This document shows, one piece after another, positions 35,492 to 49,567 of a stretch of 64,000 nucleotides of DNA (the first letter of the stretch is position 1; every line of letters starts with the position of its first letter). Source of the stretch: Lepturacanthus savala (taxonomy: Eukaryota; Chordata; Actinopteri; Scombriformes; Trichiuridae). Where the stretch lies: assembly GCA_030544235.1 (NCBI GenBank), contig CM060463.1:17113690-17177689 (forward strand), written 5' to 3'. The notes beneath the pieces are model-generated. The model was not told the DNA's origin. It worked only from the letters and a program-made list of their open reading frames with translations, and searched no databases. Made by a program: the position numbers and the translations under genes.

Positions 35492-35494
<3 letters not shown>

Positions 35495-37002
35495 GCAAGA
35501 AAGAGAGGCAGGAAGAACAAGCCTAAAAGCAATCGCAATCTCAGTTTTGTACCGTGTTTATGTCTGTGTGGGTGTGTGTGTGTGTATGTGGTAGTATTTA
35601 AATTGTCTGGCCACCACTCTCTTTATCTAACACACAAAAAACATGTCTCTATTCTATATTCTAATTAATATTAATAACAGAAAAAACTGCCTAACAGAAA
35701 AGCCAAAGATGGGTACGAGAACACAGGCCTGCCCTGTAAGCTCCCCAGTGACTCACTGAGAGACTGAATGAATAAACATGAATATATCGCGATGCTGTTT
35801 ATGCTAGACACTTATCAGAGGCATGTGCTACACAAATGTCTTTTTATGTTTAAACACCAGCATGCACAAAAGCTGAGCTGTCACCTCACTAAGCTCAAAT
35901 GAAAGCTCCCAGCTAAATAGTTCACATATATTCCAAGATTCGTAGATGCACTTGGGTATACGCATCAGTAAATGAACGCATCACTGTTCAGACGCTCTTC
36001 AGTATGTATGTCTGTACGTAATTGCATCACATTACAGACGCTCTTCAGTGTAACATCAGTAAGTGAACACATCATTGTTCATCTCACCCGATGTGTCACG
36101 CTGGTTCTGGCTGCCTTCAGTTCAGCAGGTTCAGTCTGCTGCAGTCTGGGCTGCTACATTCGTCTCAGTTTAGAAGCTACACGAGCACCAACTTCAGTTT
36201 AGGAGCTCAGCAGCTGGAGGAGAATCAGACAGGCAGAGAAGTTTCTGTAAATAGAAAAATGTTTTTGTATTCACTTAGTTTTCTGTGTAAAATCTGTAAA
36301 ATTGTGCATACAATCAAAGCTCATTTCAGAGGAACAAAGACAAAGACAGCAAACACCCGACATCTTCCGACACACACACACAGATACACACAAACACACA
36401 TGCATTGTTCGTTAATGTGACGTGTGCACGTGTGTGATTCCTCAATGGGCTACAGAGGTCATGTGTAGGGCTTTCATTAATATGTCATGAGAAGGCTTTG
36501 TGTGGGACTATTATCTGCTTTAAAGGCCTGTTCACTCTTGCCTGTTCGCCTTTCTGGACTTTCCCAAATCCAATTTCAAACGTGGACATTTTGATTATTT
36601 CTCCATAACTGAATGAATTTGGACACTGACCAGAACATCTGTCAGCTTCTTTCTTTTTTTCATGAATAGTACTTTTATTCAGGACATTATTCAAGTAATA
36701 ATATAATATTGACTACTATTGATTGATGCCTGGGGGCTTTGCTATTGTAAGAACACAAAGCTTCATGTTACACCTCTTCAGTCTTTGGATTTTGGTATTG
36801 CTTTGTATAATAAACTCTAATTCCAAAGTGCAGCTGGGGCAAACTTTAGCTTGTGGCCTTCTGCTAGATATAAGTTCTGTTGAACTGTGATAAAAAATTA
36901 AATATAAAAATAAAAAATATTTTTAAAAAATAGTTAAATTTAAAGCACAAAGAAGCTGCAAATTACAATTGTTATCTATAAAATCTTGAAACATGTGTGT
37001 GT

Positions 37003-37006
37003 ATGC

Positions 37007-37086
<80 letters not shown>
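37003..37086. repeat. (TG)n microsatellite
   Basis: TG array of about 84 bp. Confidence 0.95.
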
Positions 37087-37087
<1 letters not shown>

Positions 37088-38034
37088 CGGTAAGCGTGGC
37101 TACCAGGCCTAATTTGCCAGCATGGGCCCATCTGCCTTGAGGTTACCACGGTGATTTAAGTCATTCTGCCATTGGCTGGTCTGTCCCGCAGCCTCACACT
37201 CACAGAGTTGTCCTTTCCGTTTTCCCTTCCATAATTATACCATTACCAAATTTCATTTCCTCAGCTCTTGTTCCCTCTGCTACTCCCCCTCTCTGCTCTT
37301 TTTCTCCTCCTTTCTTATACAATCTACAAAATGACATTAGGCCATGACCACCTACAGGAACAGAGTGAACACACAATCTCTCTGTCTGTTCATTCATTAT
37401 GTAGGATGATATTACATCTGTCCTCACCATCTCTGCCTCATCTCTTCCTATAGAAAACACAGCTGTTCTGAGTTAAGATGAGCAGAATTCATGATTGATC
37501 CTCTCTTCTTTTACCATCAGGTCAGGCTCTTTTTGTCCTGTTTTACACCATGTCTGGTCTATTATAGTAATATATACTATAGATAACATACAGAATACTT
37601 AAACTTTAATATACTGAAGCACCATTTTCCCTCTATGTTTCAGCTCCTTGTATCCTTTTTCTGACATGACAGCAGCTCTGTTGTGTCCATGTGTGTATGT
37701 GTGAGTGTGCACATGCACATTTGAACATTGTAAAGAATGCCCCCCTCCCCAGTCCCCCAGGGACCATGGTGTTAAAATGACTGACATGTCAGTGTGTGAG
37801 TGTGTGTGTGTCAGTGATTACAGCTCTAGTGGAGTGGTTAAAAGGTGTGATAACGTGTGCCTTTGTGTGTGTCCGTATGTGTGTAGGAACCAAGTTGAAA
37901 GGGATTAGGCAGGATGCTGGTGTGTATGTGTGTGTATGTGTGTGTATGTGTGCGTGTGTGTGTGTGCATGCATGTGCATGCGTGAACACGTTCTCACAAC
38001 CTTTTGTTTGTTTTTTGCTGCTGAATCTGTAAGA

Positions 38035-38036
<2 letters not shown>

Positions 38037-38113
<77 letters not shown>
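38037..38113. repeat. (TG)n microsatellite
   Basis: TG array of about 77 bp, with shorter interrupted TG tracts at 37919-37968. Confidence 0.95.
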
Positions 38114-38116
<3 letters not shown>

Positions 38117-38759
38117 GCTGGCTGAGCACATGGAGCTGATGACAAATCTAATTAACATGTTGGCGATCTATCAGGTACAAAATACACAGACACACACACT
38201 CACTCATCTCTTCCTCTGGGGAGAAGGTGGGCTGGACTTGCTTCGTTCATATGCATAGAAAAAAGTGTTAAATATAGAATAGTTATTATACAAATTTATT
38301 TATTTTATTTAGTTATTATACAATTATACAAAACCACTGAGAACAATGAAACGGTCATCTGAGGAAAAAGGCAGTGATGCCAACATGTGAATCCTGAAGG
38401 ATTCAATGAGTCTGAACAGAGGCTGAAGAAGAAATACTCCTCATGTCCTAGCTGAATCTAATCATCTCCTGGTCTTTGTTCTCCCCTAGCACACTCGCTG
38501 CAAACTCTCTTTTTATTGATCCCAATGTCTGACAAATATAAGAGTTTAATGACAGTCGTTACACTGAAAAATGTGTAGTATCATCATATATAATGACATA
38601 TCACAGAGAGACTTAGAAGTAACAGAAAGCTGACTTCTTCCAACCAGTGTCTGACCAGCTGTCAAAGCTCTCTTTTGAATTGAAGAAGAAGATGAATGTG
38701 TCCATAGATAACAGAAATATACCCACAATTAAACCCTGAGGTGCACCAGCAATATATTA

Positions 38760-39077
38760 TTCATTCATTCATTCTTCTATACCCGCTTATTCCTCATTAG
38801 GGTCGTGGAGGTCTGCTGGAGCCTATCCCAGCGCATTACAGGCGAGAGGCAAGGATACACCCCAGATGGTCACCAGCCTATCATGGGGCACACACACCAT
38901 TCACTAACACACTCACACCTATGGGCAATTTAGAGTCTCCAATTAAGCTCAGCATGTTTTTGACTGTGGGAGGAAGCCAGGGAACCCGGTGAAAACCCAC
39001 ACAGACACGGGGAAAACATGCAAACTCCACACAGAGGCTGTGAGGTAACAACACTAACCCCTGATCTACTGTGTCGT
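38760..39077 (-). mobile_element. tRNA-headed SINE with 14-bp target-site duplication
   Basis: A reverse-orientation copy with a (TTCA)n tail instead of (GTCA)n. It is flanked by a perfect 14-bp duplication CCAGCAATATATTA (38746-38759 and 39078-39091). It has internal deletions near the head (the CAAGAAGGTCGCAGG block is lost). Confidence 0.93.
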
Positions 39078-40913
39078 CCAGCAATATATTAAATGTAGAA
39101 AAATCTACCTTGTTATCTGACACATTTTGCAATGTAACAGACACAATGAAACAGAAACAAATCACATGTTGTGGATAATAGATACATAAACTAATGCAGA
39201 CACATCTCCATCAATATGCTGATATCCCAGTAACTGGGTAAATGAGAGAGGTCACTGGTCACAAATTAGAGGGACCATTTCACGAGTGAGTGGAGCAGCG
39301 GCCAATGACAAGCTGAGCCCTGAGTCCTAACCAATCAAAGAGAATCACTGAGTGGAAAATACAAGAGAACAAGTCACCCCCTGATTGCATTTTCAGATTG
39401 AGGGCAGCCGTCAGCCCATTTACTGCTCTGGATTTATGGCACATTTAAAGGGAGGTGCATGCACATGTCGAGGAACAGCTGATTGACTTTTTCTCATTAT
39501 TTACAGTAGAAGAGTTGATAACTCAGCTGTAGTGTAGCATTTGATAACAAGTAACACATACACACACAACTGGATTTAGGTTATGGTTATGTTAAGTAAT
39601 GTAGGGTAAGTACCTGGCTTCTGGGCCCAACATCTGTATCCCCACCTGGCATCAGTCAAGTCTGGGTCTTGACCTTCTTTACCATCATCTTCCTCACTCT
39701 CATTTTAACCTCTTGTTAACCTACTACTTTTTATATCTGTATATGTACAGTCTACATCCCTGTACATATGTTGTTAGTTCTATCTGATTAAATGCCAACT
39801 GCAATTCTTTTCATAAGACACGAAAAGACACACTAATCATCCTGTCATATTTCTTTTAACAGCAGCCCCTTACACTGAAAAAGCCACACATTGAGTTCCA
39901 GCAGGGTGAAGATCTGTCTGCCAAAGCAGCTTCTGTTTAGTTCCTATGAACTCAGAAGATTAACTTCAGCTTTCTGTATCCTGCTCAACTCAAACAACAA
40001 CTTATACACATTTAAAGCCAGGAACTTGGTTTCTGCTGCATGCCGTGTGTGTTTTTTTATTTGAATATTCTGCTGATGAGGGCTTATCCAGTGCTATCTG
40101 GCACACTTGCACATGTGCAGGACACGCAGACACACACACACACACACTCACTTTGAGCCAACAGATTAACTGGACATGACAGAAGAGGGTTCATCTAGAG
40201 CTAAATCTCTATGATTACGTAAATATAACAGTACCAACAAGCAGCAATGGAGAAGAAATACGAGAATACAATATGTTTCTGTATCATCCCTTTGTTTATA
40301 ATGTGTTTTCATCTATATATATTTTCACTGTACAGGCTTTAATCCAATTTAACATTTGTTATTTATATAAAAGGTTTGAATGATGCTGGTTAATAATTCC
40401 AAGAACATTACCAACCAACAAATGTATTTGTGTTTATTATAGTGGATAATTTATAGTATTTTAACATACTAAGCAGCAGCCAGGGATGCTCCATAGCATG
40501 CAGTTTTTTTCACAGCAAATATAATAAAGTCTCTAAAAGGATTTACTGATGTCAAGGTGATCCACACAACAACTTTAAATCAAATTCACATCCTGCTTCC
40601 TAACAACAACACGATGACTGGTAGCAGATGCATCAGACACACATGGCCTTCAGCTTTGTTCTTTCTAGAAACACGCCATGTAACACAGGGAGATCACAGT
40701 GACAATTTGTTCTGATCTTTTCCCTTTGGCGATGGAGAAAGGGGGTGGAGAAAGAGGGGGGAGGGATGGGATGATTCGTATGAGACCTCTCCACCAAATA
40801 TTTGCAATGAAAGGCCCGTCGTTGTCCATTAAGGTCTCTCTCTCTCTCTCTCTTTCTGTTTTCCGGGTGCATTAGCCTCTTCTTCACAATGCTGCAGAAC
40901 AAAGAACAAACTG

Positions 40914-40918
40914 TGTGT

Positions 40919-40993
<75 letters not shown>

Positions 40994-40996
40994 TAT

Positions 40997-41090
<94 letters not shown>
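40914..41090. repeat. 177-bp (TG)n array, longest in the window
   Basis: A TG array with a few TATG, TTTG and CTG interruptions near 40922, 40986-41003. Confidence 0.97.
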
Positions 41091-41093
<3 letters not shown>

Positions 41094-41231
41094 ATGCGCT
41101 GGTATTCCCATATATTGTCAAACCTCCTACATCCCTCAACAAATACTTGTCCACATCACAACACAGATACACACACACACCTGCACTTGAAATGTAATAA
41201 TCCTCCCACACATATGAATAAACATGTTACA

Positions 41232-41265
<34 letters not shown>

Positions 41266-42579
41266 TAAACATCTGTTACAGAGCTGTCTAATACATGTGT
41301 GTAAAGTGTTCAAATCGTCCCACATATACAATAGACACACAGAATGTTCAGATAGCCTTTGTCATCACAGCCATTTAGGTCTCCCACACACACACACACA
41401 CTATCTATCTTCCTTGAATGTTTCCTGAAATTATATGTTTTTTATGTTTTCATGCTTTTCACAATCAAGAAGAGAGCAGCTCATTGATCCGACCCCAGTA
41501 GCCAGTTGAGGTCAAAGGTCAGAGTATGCCCTCATAGTGCCCTCTTTCAGTCGAGCAAGTTGAGAGTTTCATTATATGACAACCAACCACCAATATCATC
41601 AAACATCCATACAATCAAATGACACAGTTTACTCCCTTCTTTCACATTCTTCACTTTTAGCTCCATATACTGACTTTTTTTACATCATAAATAAATTAAT
41701 ATGAATTTTTAATATCTCCGCTAAATATAGGCACAGACTCACACTCGACACTAAATTGCACTGACAGACATAATCCAACATGTTCTTTTACTTACAGTAC
41801 TCTACATGACATGTTCTCCACCTGATCATCTCATTTTTCTCTAGATGTAAAGAAAATTATGGACTCTTATTATGTACAAATGGATGAATCATGCAATGGG
41901 AATTGAAATTCTACTTGATTACTTGGTCATTAATGCCTGCAAAGCCAGCATATATCCAGTTCAAGACTTAGGTTTCTTATACTTATATTTACATGCAGAT
42001 GTGTTTATGGAGACTACTGTGTCCAGTAGCATAAAGAGAGATATAACAGTTAGTTTCTAAAGTGTTAATAAGATGAGAGAAAACATTGATCACAAACATA
42101 ATGTTGATAATATTGTAAAAAAAAAATGTGATATATCAACAACAGCAGCTGAGAAAGCCTTTTTTCAAAGATTGCGGCATCAAACCATAACTTGACCATG
42201 GTTAGTCTGAAAAAAACATCAGCAGGAAATGGATTCAGGCCAGACTGAGGCCATTATCAGACCAATCTGAGACGGATGGAGATGACTATATCTACACATG
42301 TACAGTGTTATCTACACACATACAGTGTTTTGAAAGCCAATGACCCTTTGGGGACAATATATTCAATCAATCAATCAATTGATTAAAGTAAAAAGAACAC
42401 TATAACAGAGTATTCTGTAGCTCCAGGTTCTACTGCAAAGTTTAGGTGACCACTAGGTGAACCTGGGCTAATAAGACCACAACCAGCTTTAGCAAAGCAA
42501 CTTTAGGCTGGGAACAGCATATCCAGTTGACTAGCTACTACTATCTAAGTCAATCATTGATGAAATGGTTATGAATATT

Positions 42580-43140
42580 ATTTAGTACTACTAATCATTG
42601 TTGGAAAGACCACCTAAACCTTGACCAGGTCATGATCAAGACTGACACAAGACCAACACATTGAGGGATTAAGACCAACACCATGGTCGGGTTAGACCAG
42701 GTCAAGACCAAGACACACTAAAATAAAATATGTACCAGGCAAACCAAAGGCATTTCTGATCCAATGGAAACACATTCACCTAAGAACATTTACAGAAAAC
42801 CAATGAAGTCCTCCTTATTCACCTATTTTAATGCCATATACTCCAGTGGGTGCCTCTATAAGTGGTGGGATACCAGCCCTCTCAGTAAGTATTGTATTGC
42901 AGAATTTGCTGTGTGTTTTCATCTTAATACTGTCTTGCAGATTAGAACATTGTGATTTAGGTAACCAACATCTTTGTGGTCTTTACCAGTCTTAAAATAA
43001 AATACTGAGTCCCCTTTGGCCGAGACTGAGACAAGACCGAATAAAAATATGGTTGATTCCCAGGCAAGAATGAGACCTTCAAAAAATGGTCATGAGACCA
43101 ACTGAGACCAAGACCGAACTAAAGTACTACAACACAACTA
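42580..43140. mobile_element. MITE-like block with GACCAAGACC motifs
   Basis: Bounded by AGTACTACTAAT at the left and AAAGTACTACAACAC at the right. The outer parts carry repeated GACCAGGTCAAGACCAAGAC-type motifs typical of a fish non-autonomous element. The central unique part (42720-42980) is AT-rich. Confidence 0.4.
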
Positions 43141-44306
43141 CTCACTTTAGGAGTCAAGAACTATGACACATAGTAGCTTCTGGTGACAGTAGTTGCAAGA
43201 TGTGTTGATGCTAATGTAGCACCTGAGGCTAATTCTACTCATGTACACTTATACAGATGTGAAAAGGCAAAATTCTAAAAATAAAAGAGAAAGACAGTAA
43301 AGAGATGCTAACAGCTGAGTGTTCATGTCTAATAATGAGGTAACAAGCACTCAAGACATAATCAATACTTTTCTAATCAACTGTGGTGGACAGACTAATC
43401 AGCGTGTGTGTAGCTGTAATGACCACCTTGCATTTCTCTTCATTTTAATAGCCTGAACAATTAGTGAAACAACTGGTACTATATTCAACATATTTTTGGA
43501 TTAAAGATAAAATAACAATACATGATTACTGTGTAATAATGGGGACCTGTGATATAAATACTCTCCACAGTAACATGATCTCTAGTAAAGCACATGTCAG
43601 GCAGCACAGTGTAACTGATCAGTAAATTAATCAAAGTTTCACAACACTCAAACAAAGACAGCAGCAGTACCAGCCCCTTGGATTACGCACATTATATTAT
43701 TATAGCTTCCTTTATATAAAGAGTTCAGCTAGGTCTCTTTCTAGGTTGAACAATGAAGAATCAAAGCATGGACAGAGCAAGAATGAGTGACAAAGGCTTT
43801 GAGCTGTAAAGCAGTCAAAGACAGTATAGTAAAGCACTATGTAAAGACAGTGACATGAGTTCTAGTGCAGCCTTTAAAATTCAGTTTGAGACCTGCCAAT
43901 TAGGTGTCTTGATGAGCCTTTATAGTATATAATAAGAAATAAGTTCATGTAGTCTTCTACTTGATCATAAATAAAAAATACATTTTGTGAGTTCTACATT
44001 CAGATTTCTGAGTACACTCCACTTCTGTACACATACACACAGACACACACCATACACACATGTATCTCAGTACCTCTCTCAGTGCAGCTCTTGCATCCAG
44101 GTAACAAGCAGTGCTGGCTGTGTTTGTTATACCTCCATCCTCATCAGTCCAAACAGACAATTGCAAACACAAAGACTGAGTGACCGCCAGTCAAATCCAG
44201 CAGAGACAGACCACATATAACAGCTGTAAAAATGTAGGAAATTACTACTGTCGATCCATCTCTTTCATTCAGTCTGTTTCCCTCTTCGTCACTCTCTCTG
44301 TTCCTT

Positions 44307-44344
<38 letters not shown>

Positions 44345-44786
44345 GTCTCTCTCAGCTCTCGCTGTCTCAGTCCGTACACTCTCCCTCTCTCTCACACACT
44401 GATTCTCCATCTGTCACCGCCCCTCTCCTTCACCCCTCCCATCTCATACATTATTAATGAGTCTCAGACACACACACACACACACTCGTTCACACACACA
44501 TTTGGCCGACTGCTGTCAAACACACTCACATGTACACATGTTACGCTATGCTGTCCCACACACATGCAAGGCAAATACATGTCATTGGTTTTTAGCTTAA
44601 ACAGCTCAAACTAACGTCTTTCTTTCCTTCTTCCATACATTCTTACGTTCATTGCTATTGCTCATTGCTTTCTCTCTTTCTTTTTGTCTCTCTTCTTTCT
44701 GTTTCTCCTTTCATTCAACTTTCATCTTAACTTTGTTACAGAACCTAAGTAACTGTATATGTACTTGAGTAGTATAACTACTGGTT

Positions 44787-44789
<3 letters not shown>

Positions 44790-44877
<88 letters not shown>
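44790..44877. repeat. (TA)n microsatellite, about 88 bp
   Basis: Pure TA array. Confidence 0.97.
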
Positions 44878-44880
<3 letters not shown>

Positions 44881-45477
44881 AAAAAGCTACTCAATCACAG
44901 TAAGAGAGTAACTGAATCTTCTTTACAGCAAGCATTTTTGTTTTGACATACTAGAGTTGAATTAATGTTTTATTATAATAACGTGTAATGGTAATTAGGT
45001 CACTTTTATCTTTTTAGTCTGATCAGCAGAAAATACTTTAGTGAGAAAGGATTACTCAGATCATATATTAATTAAAGACACTGATAGTCTAAACACAAGT
45101 AAAAGAGATTTTGAAGATAACACTTTTAGGTTACATTAGGATGAACATGTAATGCTACTTTAAACAAACTGTACGACATAACCATCAACTGAAGACTGGT
45201 TTGAAAAAAAAATTGCAGATCTCAGAAACACAAATATGTGTTGGTGTCACTCTCTCTTCCCTTGAACATGAACATGTAACACACGTCAGTCATGCATGAA
45301 CACATTCACATGCAAAACACACACTGGTCTCAGTGAAGACAGGACTGATCATGCATGAATGTAGAGCATGCACACTCACACTCATGCACACACACAGTTG
45401 TCAATGCAGGGGAGGAAGCCCCTCAGCTGGAGTTTTCTCATGGAAGTGACATGGCTAGAAGGAGGGACAGTGAGTAA

Positions 45478-45478
<1 letters not shown>

Positions 45479-45567
<89 letters not shown>
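45479..45567. repeat. (TG)n microsatellite
   Basis: TG array of about 89 bp. Confidence 0.95.
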
Positions 45568-45569
<2 letters not shown>

Positions 45570-46257
45570 TCTGCCAGACAGACTCTCCAACGTTTAATTC
45601 AATTTTATCCATAATTTAAAAAATGCAATAATGATCTTTCTAATCAATGAAAAATATATATAAAAAATCAGACCAGGAGTTAACAAAGTTTTAACTATGT
45701 TAAATCTAAAAACAAATATATGTGACACCTGAGCTTGATAAATTTGAGTTTAATCAGTTATCTGTATTCACTCTGGTATAAAACTGCAGTGATGTAATGA
45801 TGTATCACATCGGTCCAATCAGCTACAACATCCAATAAATGACTGCTTTACAATAAGGGGGCGTGTCAGTGAAAATGTTCCGGGAAGCCTTGCTCATGTT
45901 TCCTCAGAGATGAGAGATGCTTCTTCGCTCCACAGTTCCCAACTAAGAGAATTGAGAAGATGGAGTGTTACAGTTTAAGTGTGAAGACGCGTGTTACACC
46001 CAACTTCACACAAAAATATACTTCCCCAAATGTCATAATGTTCCTTTAAACTGATTTATTGTTTCACCCTGCAAGGTCCTTGGTGTACAAATATCAGGTA
46101 TCACTTTCAGCTATCCTAAAAGTCCTAAAAAAGTCAGTAAATGTTTGCTCATTTAAAGACCAAATCCTCAGTGGGTCCTATTGTTCAGGCTAATACTAAA
46201 GGATAGTATAAAATGTACTTAGAGTAAAGTTACTTAGTTGCTTGCAATAAAAAAAAA

Positions 46258-46316
<59 letters not shown>
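46258..46316. repeat. compound (CA)n(TA)n
   Basis: A short CA run passing directly into a (TA) run of about 50 bp. Confidence 0.95.
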
Positions 46317-46318
<2 letters not shown>

Positions 46319-46756
46319 GTCATGTGATAAGTTTATGTGTTTAAAGGTATACATAATGCCTTTGTGATATATATATATTTTTTTCAGATTTTTAATTAGC
46401 AAATTCAGGATGTGGGGATGTACTTAGTGATGGAGACAATGCAAGAGGAGCAGGAAATCTAGTGAGGGAGTGAGAGAAGGTCAGTGGGAGGGGGGAGAAG
46501 CGGGATTTGGGGCCTTCAGGGCATGTCAACCCTGCCACACACACACACACAGATCACACACACACAGACACACTCCACTCCTACAGAGTTTAAACTGGCC
46601 CGAGGCCTGGCAGAGTTTTATGTATCTACGTTTGCATTAGTGTGTGTGTATCCAGGTTTGACCTCCTGACCCTGTCCAGCGTTTTCAGCTCCTTTCTGTC
46701 TCCAGCCACACCCCCAAACAATCAATAACCCCCCACCCGCCGCCGCTAGCTGTGAC

Positions 46757-46764
46757 ATGCAAAT
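46757..46764 (+). promoter_or_regulatory. octamer motif ATGCAAAT
   Basis: A perfect POU-factor octamer inside a unique, CpG-containing stretch (46725-46810) that also holds CATATCATTAAATCAT. Motif evidence only. Confidence 0.3.
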
Positions 46765-47033
46765 GACCCTCGCATATCATTAAATCATACCCTGACAACA
46801 ATAGGATAACCTCAACCCCTCCCACTGCTCTTCTTTAAGACGTGCATCAAGATATTCACACACACACACACAGAAAGAGAGAGAGAGTGCACAAACAAAA
46901 GCAAAGATAACATCAACTCGTGCCCAGATGGACTCCAGTCAGTTGACCTCTGCTCAGATCTACAACAGACAAGGAAACAGACAAACACATGGAGACAAGT
47001 GCACTTAAGCCTCCCACACACGCCTCAACATAC

Positions 47034-47068
<35 letters not shown>

Positions 47069-48506
47069 CACACACAAGGAAAACATAAGTCCTTCTCTTC
47101 CAAGCTCAGAACTCAGTCAGGATTATGCTTGTGTCAAACAACTTCCACAAGTTTATTGTAACAAACAGTGATTGATATTAAATTAAATGAAACAGTCTGA
47201 GATCAGCATATCAATCAAGAACCAAAGACTTCTACATCTCTCTAAACTGTGTTGCCGTTTGCTCCATTTGCAACTGCATGTATCATTTTATCATAAACAC
47301 AACAGTCAGCAATATTTTTTTAGTTTTATATTGCTAGCAACATTACAGGGCAACCAAAATTAGAAATCAGAACTATGATAACAAGACATGAACTGATAAA
47401 AGATTCAGTTCAATCAAAATGATTTGATTGAAGATTACAAGCATACAATAGCAAAGCAATGATGAAATAATAAAGAGGCAAGAGGAAACAAGAAAACAAA
47501 CAAAAGCATAGAATACATTCATAAAATCTCGATATAAACAGCACAAACTACAAATAAAGTACAAATAAATGAAAGCCAGAGGGAGGTCCAACATGACTTC
47601 ATTGATGACATTTAGAATGGTTTTAAAAGGGCCTTATTTTGCTATTTTCTGTTCCTGTTGTGACATCACAACAGACGCCATTTCTAAATAGGTTTTGCTT
47701 AGCCAGGCTCTAAAGACATCATAGGGCAAGATCTACTTGCTTGTGGAAAACTATTCTACTAAACTATTAGGGCCAACAAATGAAAAATTTTCACCCCTTG
47801 TGTGGAATGAAGAGCAGTGATTGGTCGGTAGAGCTGAGGGTCTAGAGTAGTAGTAGTTTCAATATTTGCTTGACTAAATATGTAGGAGATGACAATATGG
47901 GTGCAAGCACAATTGTATATTGATCAGTTTTTCTGTGCCCAGCAACAAACAGGGTGAGCTTTAATGAGAGCAGTGGAGAAGGCATCTGAGAACAGCCTAG
48001 CAGTGAGAGGGGTAATAGACCTGGAAAAGTTTCCTGCCAGACTCAGTTTAGGAGTTTTGGAAGATAATGGGCCGATGATAAACTGACATCGTTTTTTGGA
48101 CATTGGGGACTGAAATGAGGTCAAGAATATGACCATGTATGTGAGTAGGGCATATGATTGATTGGGTTGGACTGAAAGTCTGAAATACATGTAGAAAAAC
48201 ACGAGCGAATGAGTTAGATGGACAGCAAATATGAACGTTAAAATAACCTCAATAGCCAAAGGTGATCGGATTTAACCTATGAGACAAAAAGTCAGAGAAT
48301 TCATCGATAATTGAATTTAGGGTTTCTGTATATGAGTCCACAAACTACTGGAAGTGACTATTCTAACTGAAACAGCAGCAATCCAAGTCTTGTATATTTG
48401 TCAGTTAACAGGTGAAAAGATCTGTAAAAACCATAGTAAAGAACCCAACATATTAAGCCAAAAGGGCAACTTGGGTTAATATAAAATCATTCAAGAGTAG
48501 AAGATT

Positions 48507-48549
48507 TTGGCCTTAGTGTTCTCTTCATGCCAGAGAACACTAAGGCCAA
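48507..48549. repeat. perfect 18-bp inverted repeat, 7-nt loop
   Basis: TTGGCCTTAGTGTTCTCT (48507-48524) and its exact complement (48532-48549) flank TCATGCC. It abuts a dispersed-repeat copy starting at about 48540. Confidence 0.95.
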
Positions 48550-48823
48550 TGGTCAATCTGATCTGCAAATGTGAAGCGCAAAAACAAGATGTGTATATTT
48601 CCAAATTGATCAGGATCATGCCTATTTGACTCACCAGGGTAGCATTCTGTCACCTCTTAACATTCCATTGACCAGTAGGAGCCACTAGGAGCAGCTAAAA
48701 GAAAGTCAGATCAAAATAGACATAACATTCTGATTTAGAATGCAAATAATGAAATAGAATGTGCAATACTGTGCAAGTTTTGTGGGAGTTATTGAATTGC
48801 ATATTTTCTAGGGGGTGGGGGTC

Positions 48824-49435
48824 TTAGGACTTGTTCATGAGAAGAGTTGTGAATAAGAAGAAGCTGTTTTCGTGATGGGAGGTTCTGGTCTTGATGGACA
48901 GCAGCCTCCTGACAGAAGGAAGAGTCACAGACAGTCCATGACAGGGATGGGAGGGGTCAGCTGTGATCTTACTTGTACATCTCACAGTCCTGGAGGTGTA
49001 CAGGTAATGCAGAGATGGGAGGATCACCTTCTCAGTCGAGCATATGATATGCTGCAGTCGGTACTTGTCCTTGGCTGCAGCATACCTAGATGGTGATGGA
49101 GTAGATGAGGATGGACTCGATGATGGCATAGTAGAACTGCACCATCATTGCCTTTGGCAGACTGAATTTCTTCATCTGCCACAGGAAATGCTTCCTCTGC
49201 TAAGCTTTTTTGATTAGGGAGCTGATGTTCAGCCTCTGCTTGTCCTTGTCCTGGGTGCTGGTGGTGCCCAGGAACGCGTCCACAATGTCCACTGGGGAGT
49301 CATGCAGGGAAATGTTTTTTTTCTTAAGTCCACAACTGTCTCCACTGTCTTGAGGGCATTGAGCACCAAGTTATTCCATCTGCACCATGTCATCAAATGG
49401 TCAATCACCAGTCTGTACGCAGACTCGTCTCCATT
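48824..49435 (-). pseudogene. non-LTR retrotransposon reverse-transcriptase relic
   Basis: Conceptual translation on the minus strand gives, in order: DESAYRLVIDHLMTWCRWNN; VDIVDAFLG; a stop; MKKFSLPKAMMVQFYYAIIE; a stop with a frame change; then KDKYRLQHIICSTEKVI, LYTSRTVR and ADPSHPCHG...RRLLSIKTRTS. This is the C-terminal third of a fish LINE reverse transcriptase, degraded by stops and at least one frameshift. It probably sits inside an older dispersed repeat (48535-48720 and 49440-49535). Confidence 0.85.
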
Positions 49436-49567
49436 AAAAATCCTAAAACCGAATGGCCAATTCTACACCTTACCACCTTGTTTCATGAAAATCAGCTGGT
49501 AGTTTTTCTGTAATCCTGTTCACAAATAGACAAACATGTCCTTAATAAAGGTAATGAAGGACTTGTT

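Larger units (their letters stand above)
32927..48820. other. intergenic or 5' intronic region, repeat-rich
   Basis: No coding exon was recognised. It holds a nested MITE at 33435-34290, TG arrays at 34672, 35436, 37003, 38037, 40914 and 45482, a SINE at 38760, a MITE-like block at 42580-43140, a (CT) run at 44311-44341, an 88-bp (TA)n at 44790 and a compound CA/TA repeat at 46258. Unique GC-richer blocks at 33090-33360, 35110-35430, 39240-39520 and 46660-46810 may be regulatory. Confidence 0.55.

Noticed and set aside
35026..35526. 166-codon plus-strand frame
   Set aside because: Low-complexity Ser/Leu-, Gly/Glu-rich sequence ending in a Val-Cys microsatellite tail, with no domain.
36000..36050. 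Short direct repeats considered as CRISPR-like
   Set aside because: Only two imperfect units in vertebrate DNA; there is no array or cas gene.
40633..41211. 192-codon minus-strand open frame, mostly alternating Thr-His
   Set aside because: It is the translation of a 177-bp TG array with random flanks. All similar Val-Cys and Thr-His frames in the window (for example near 7.8, 13.4, 29.1, 37.9 and 63.6 kb) are microsatellite artefacts.
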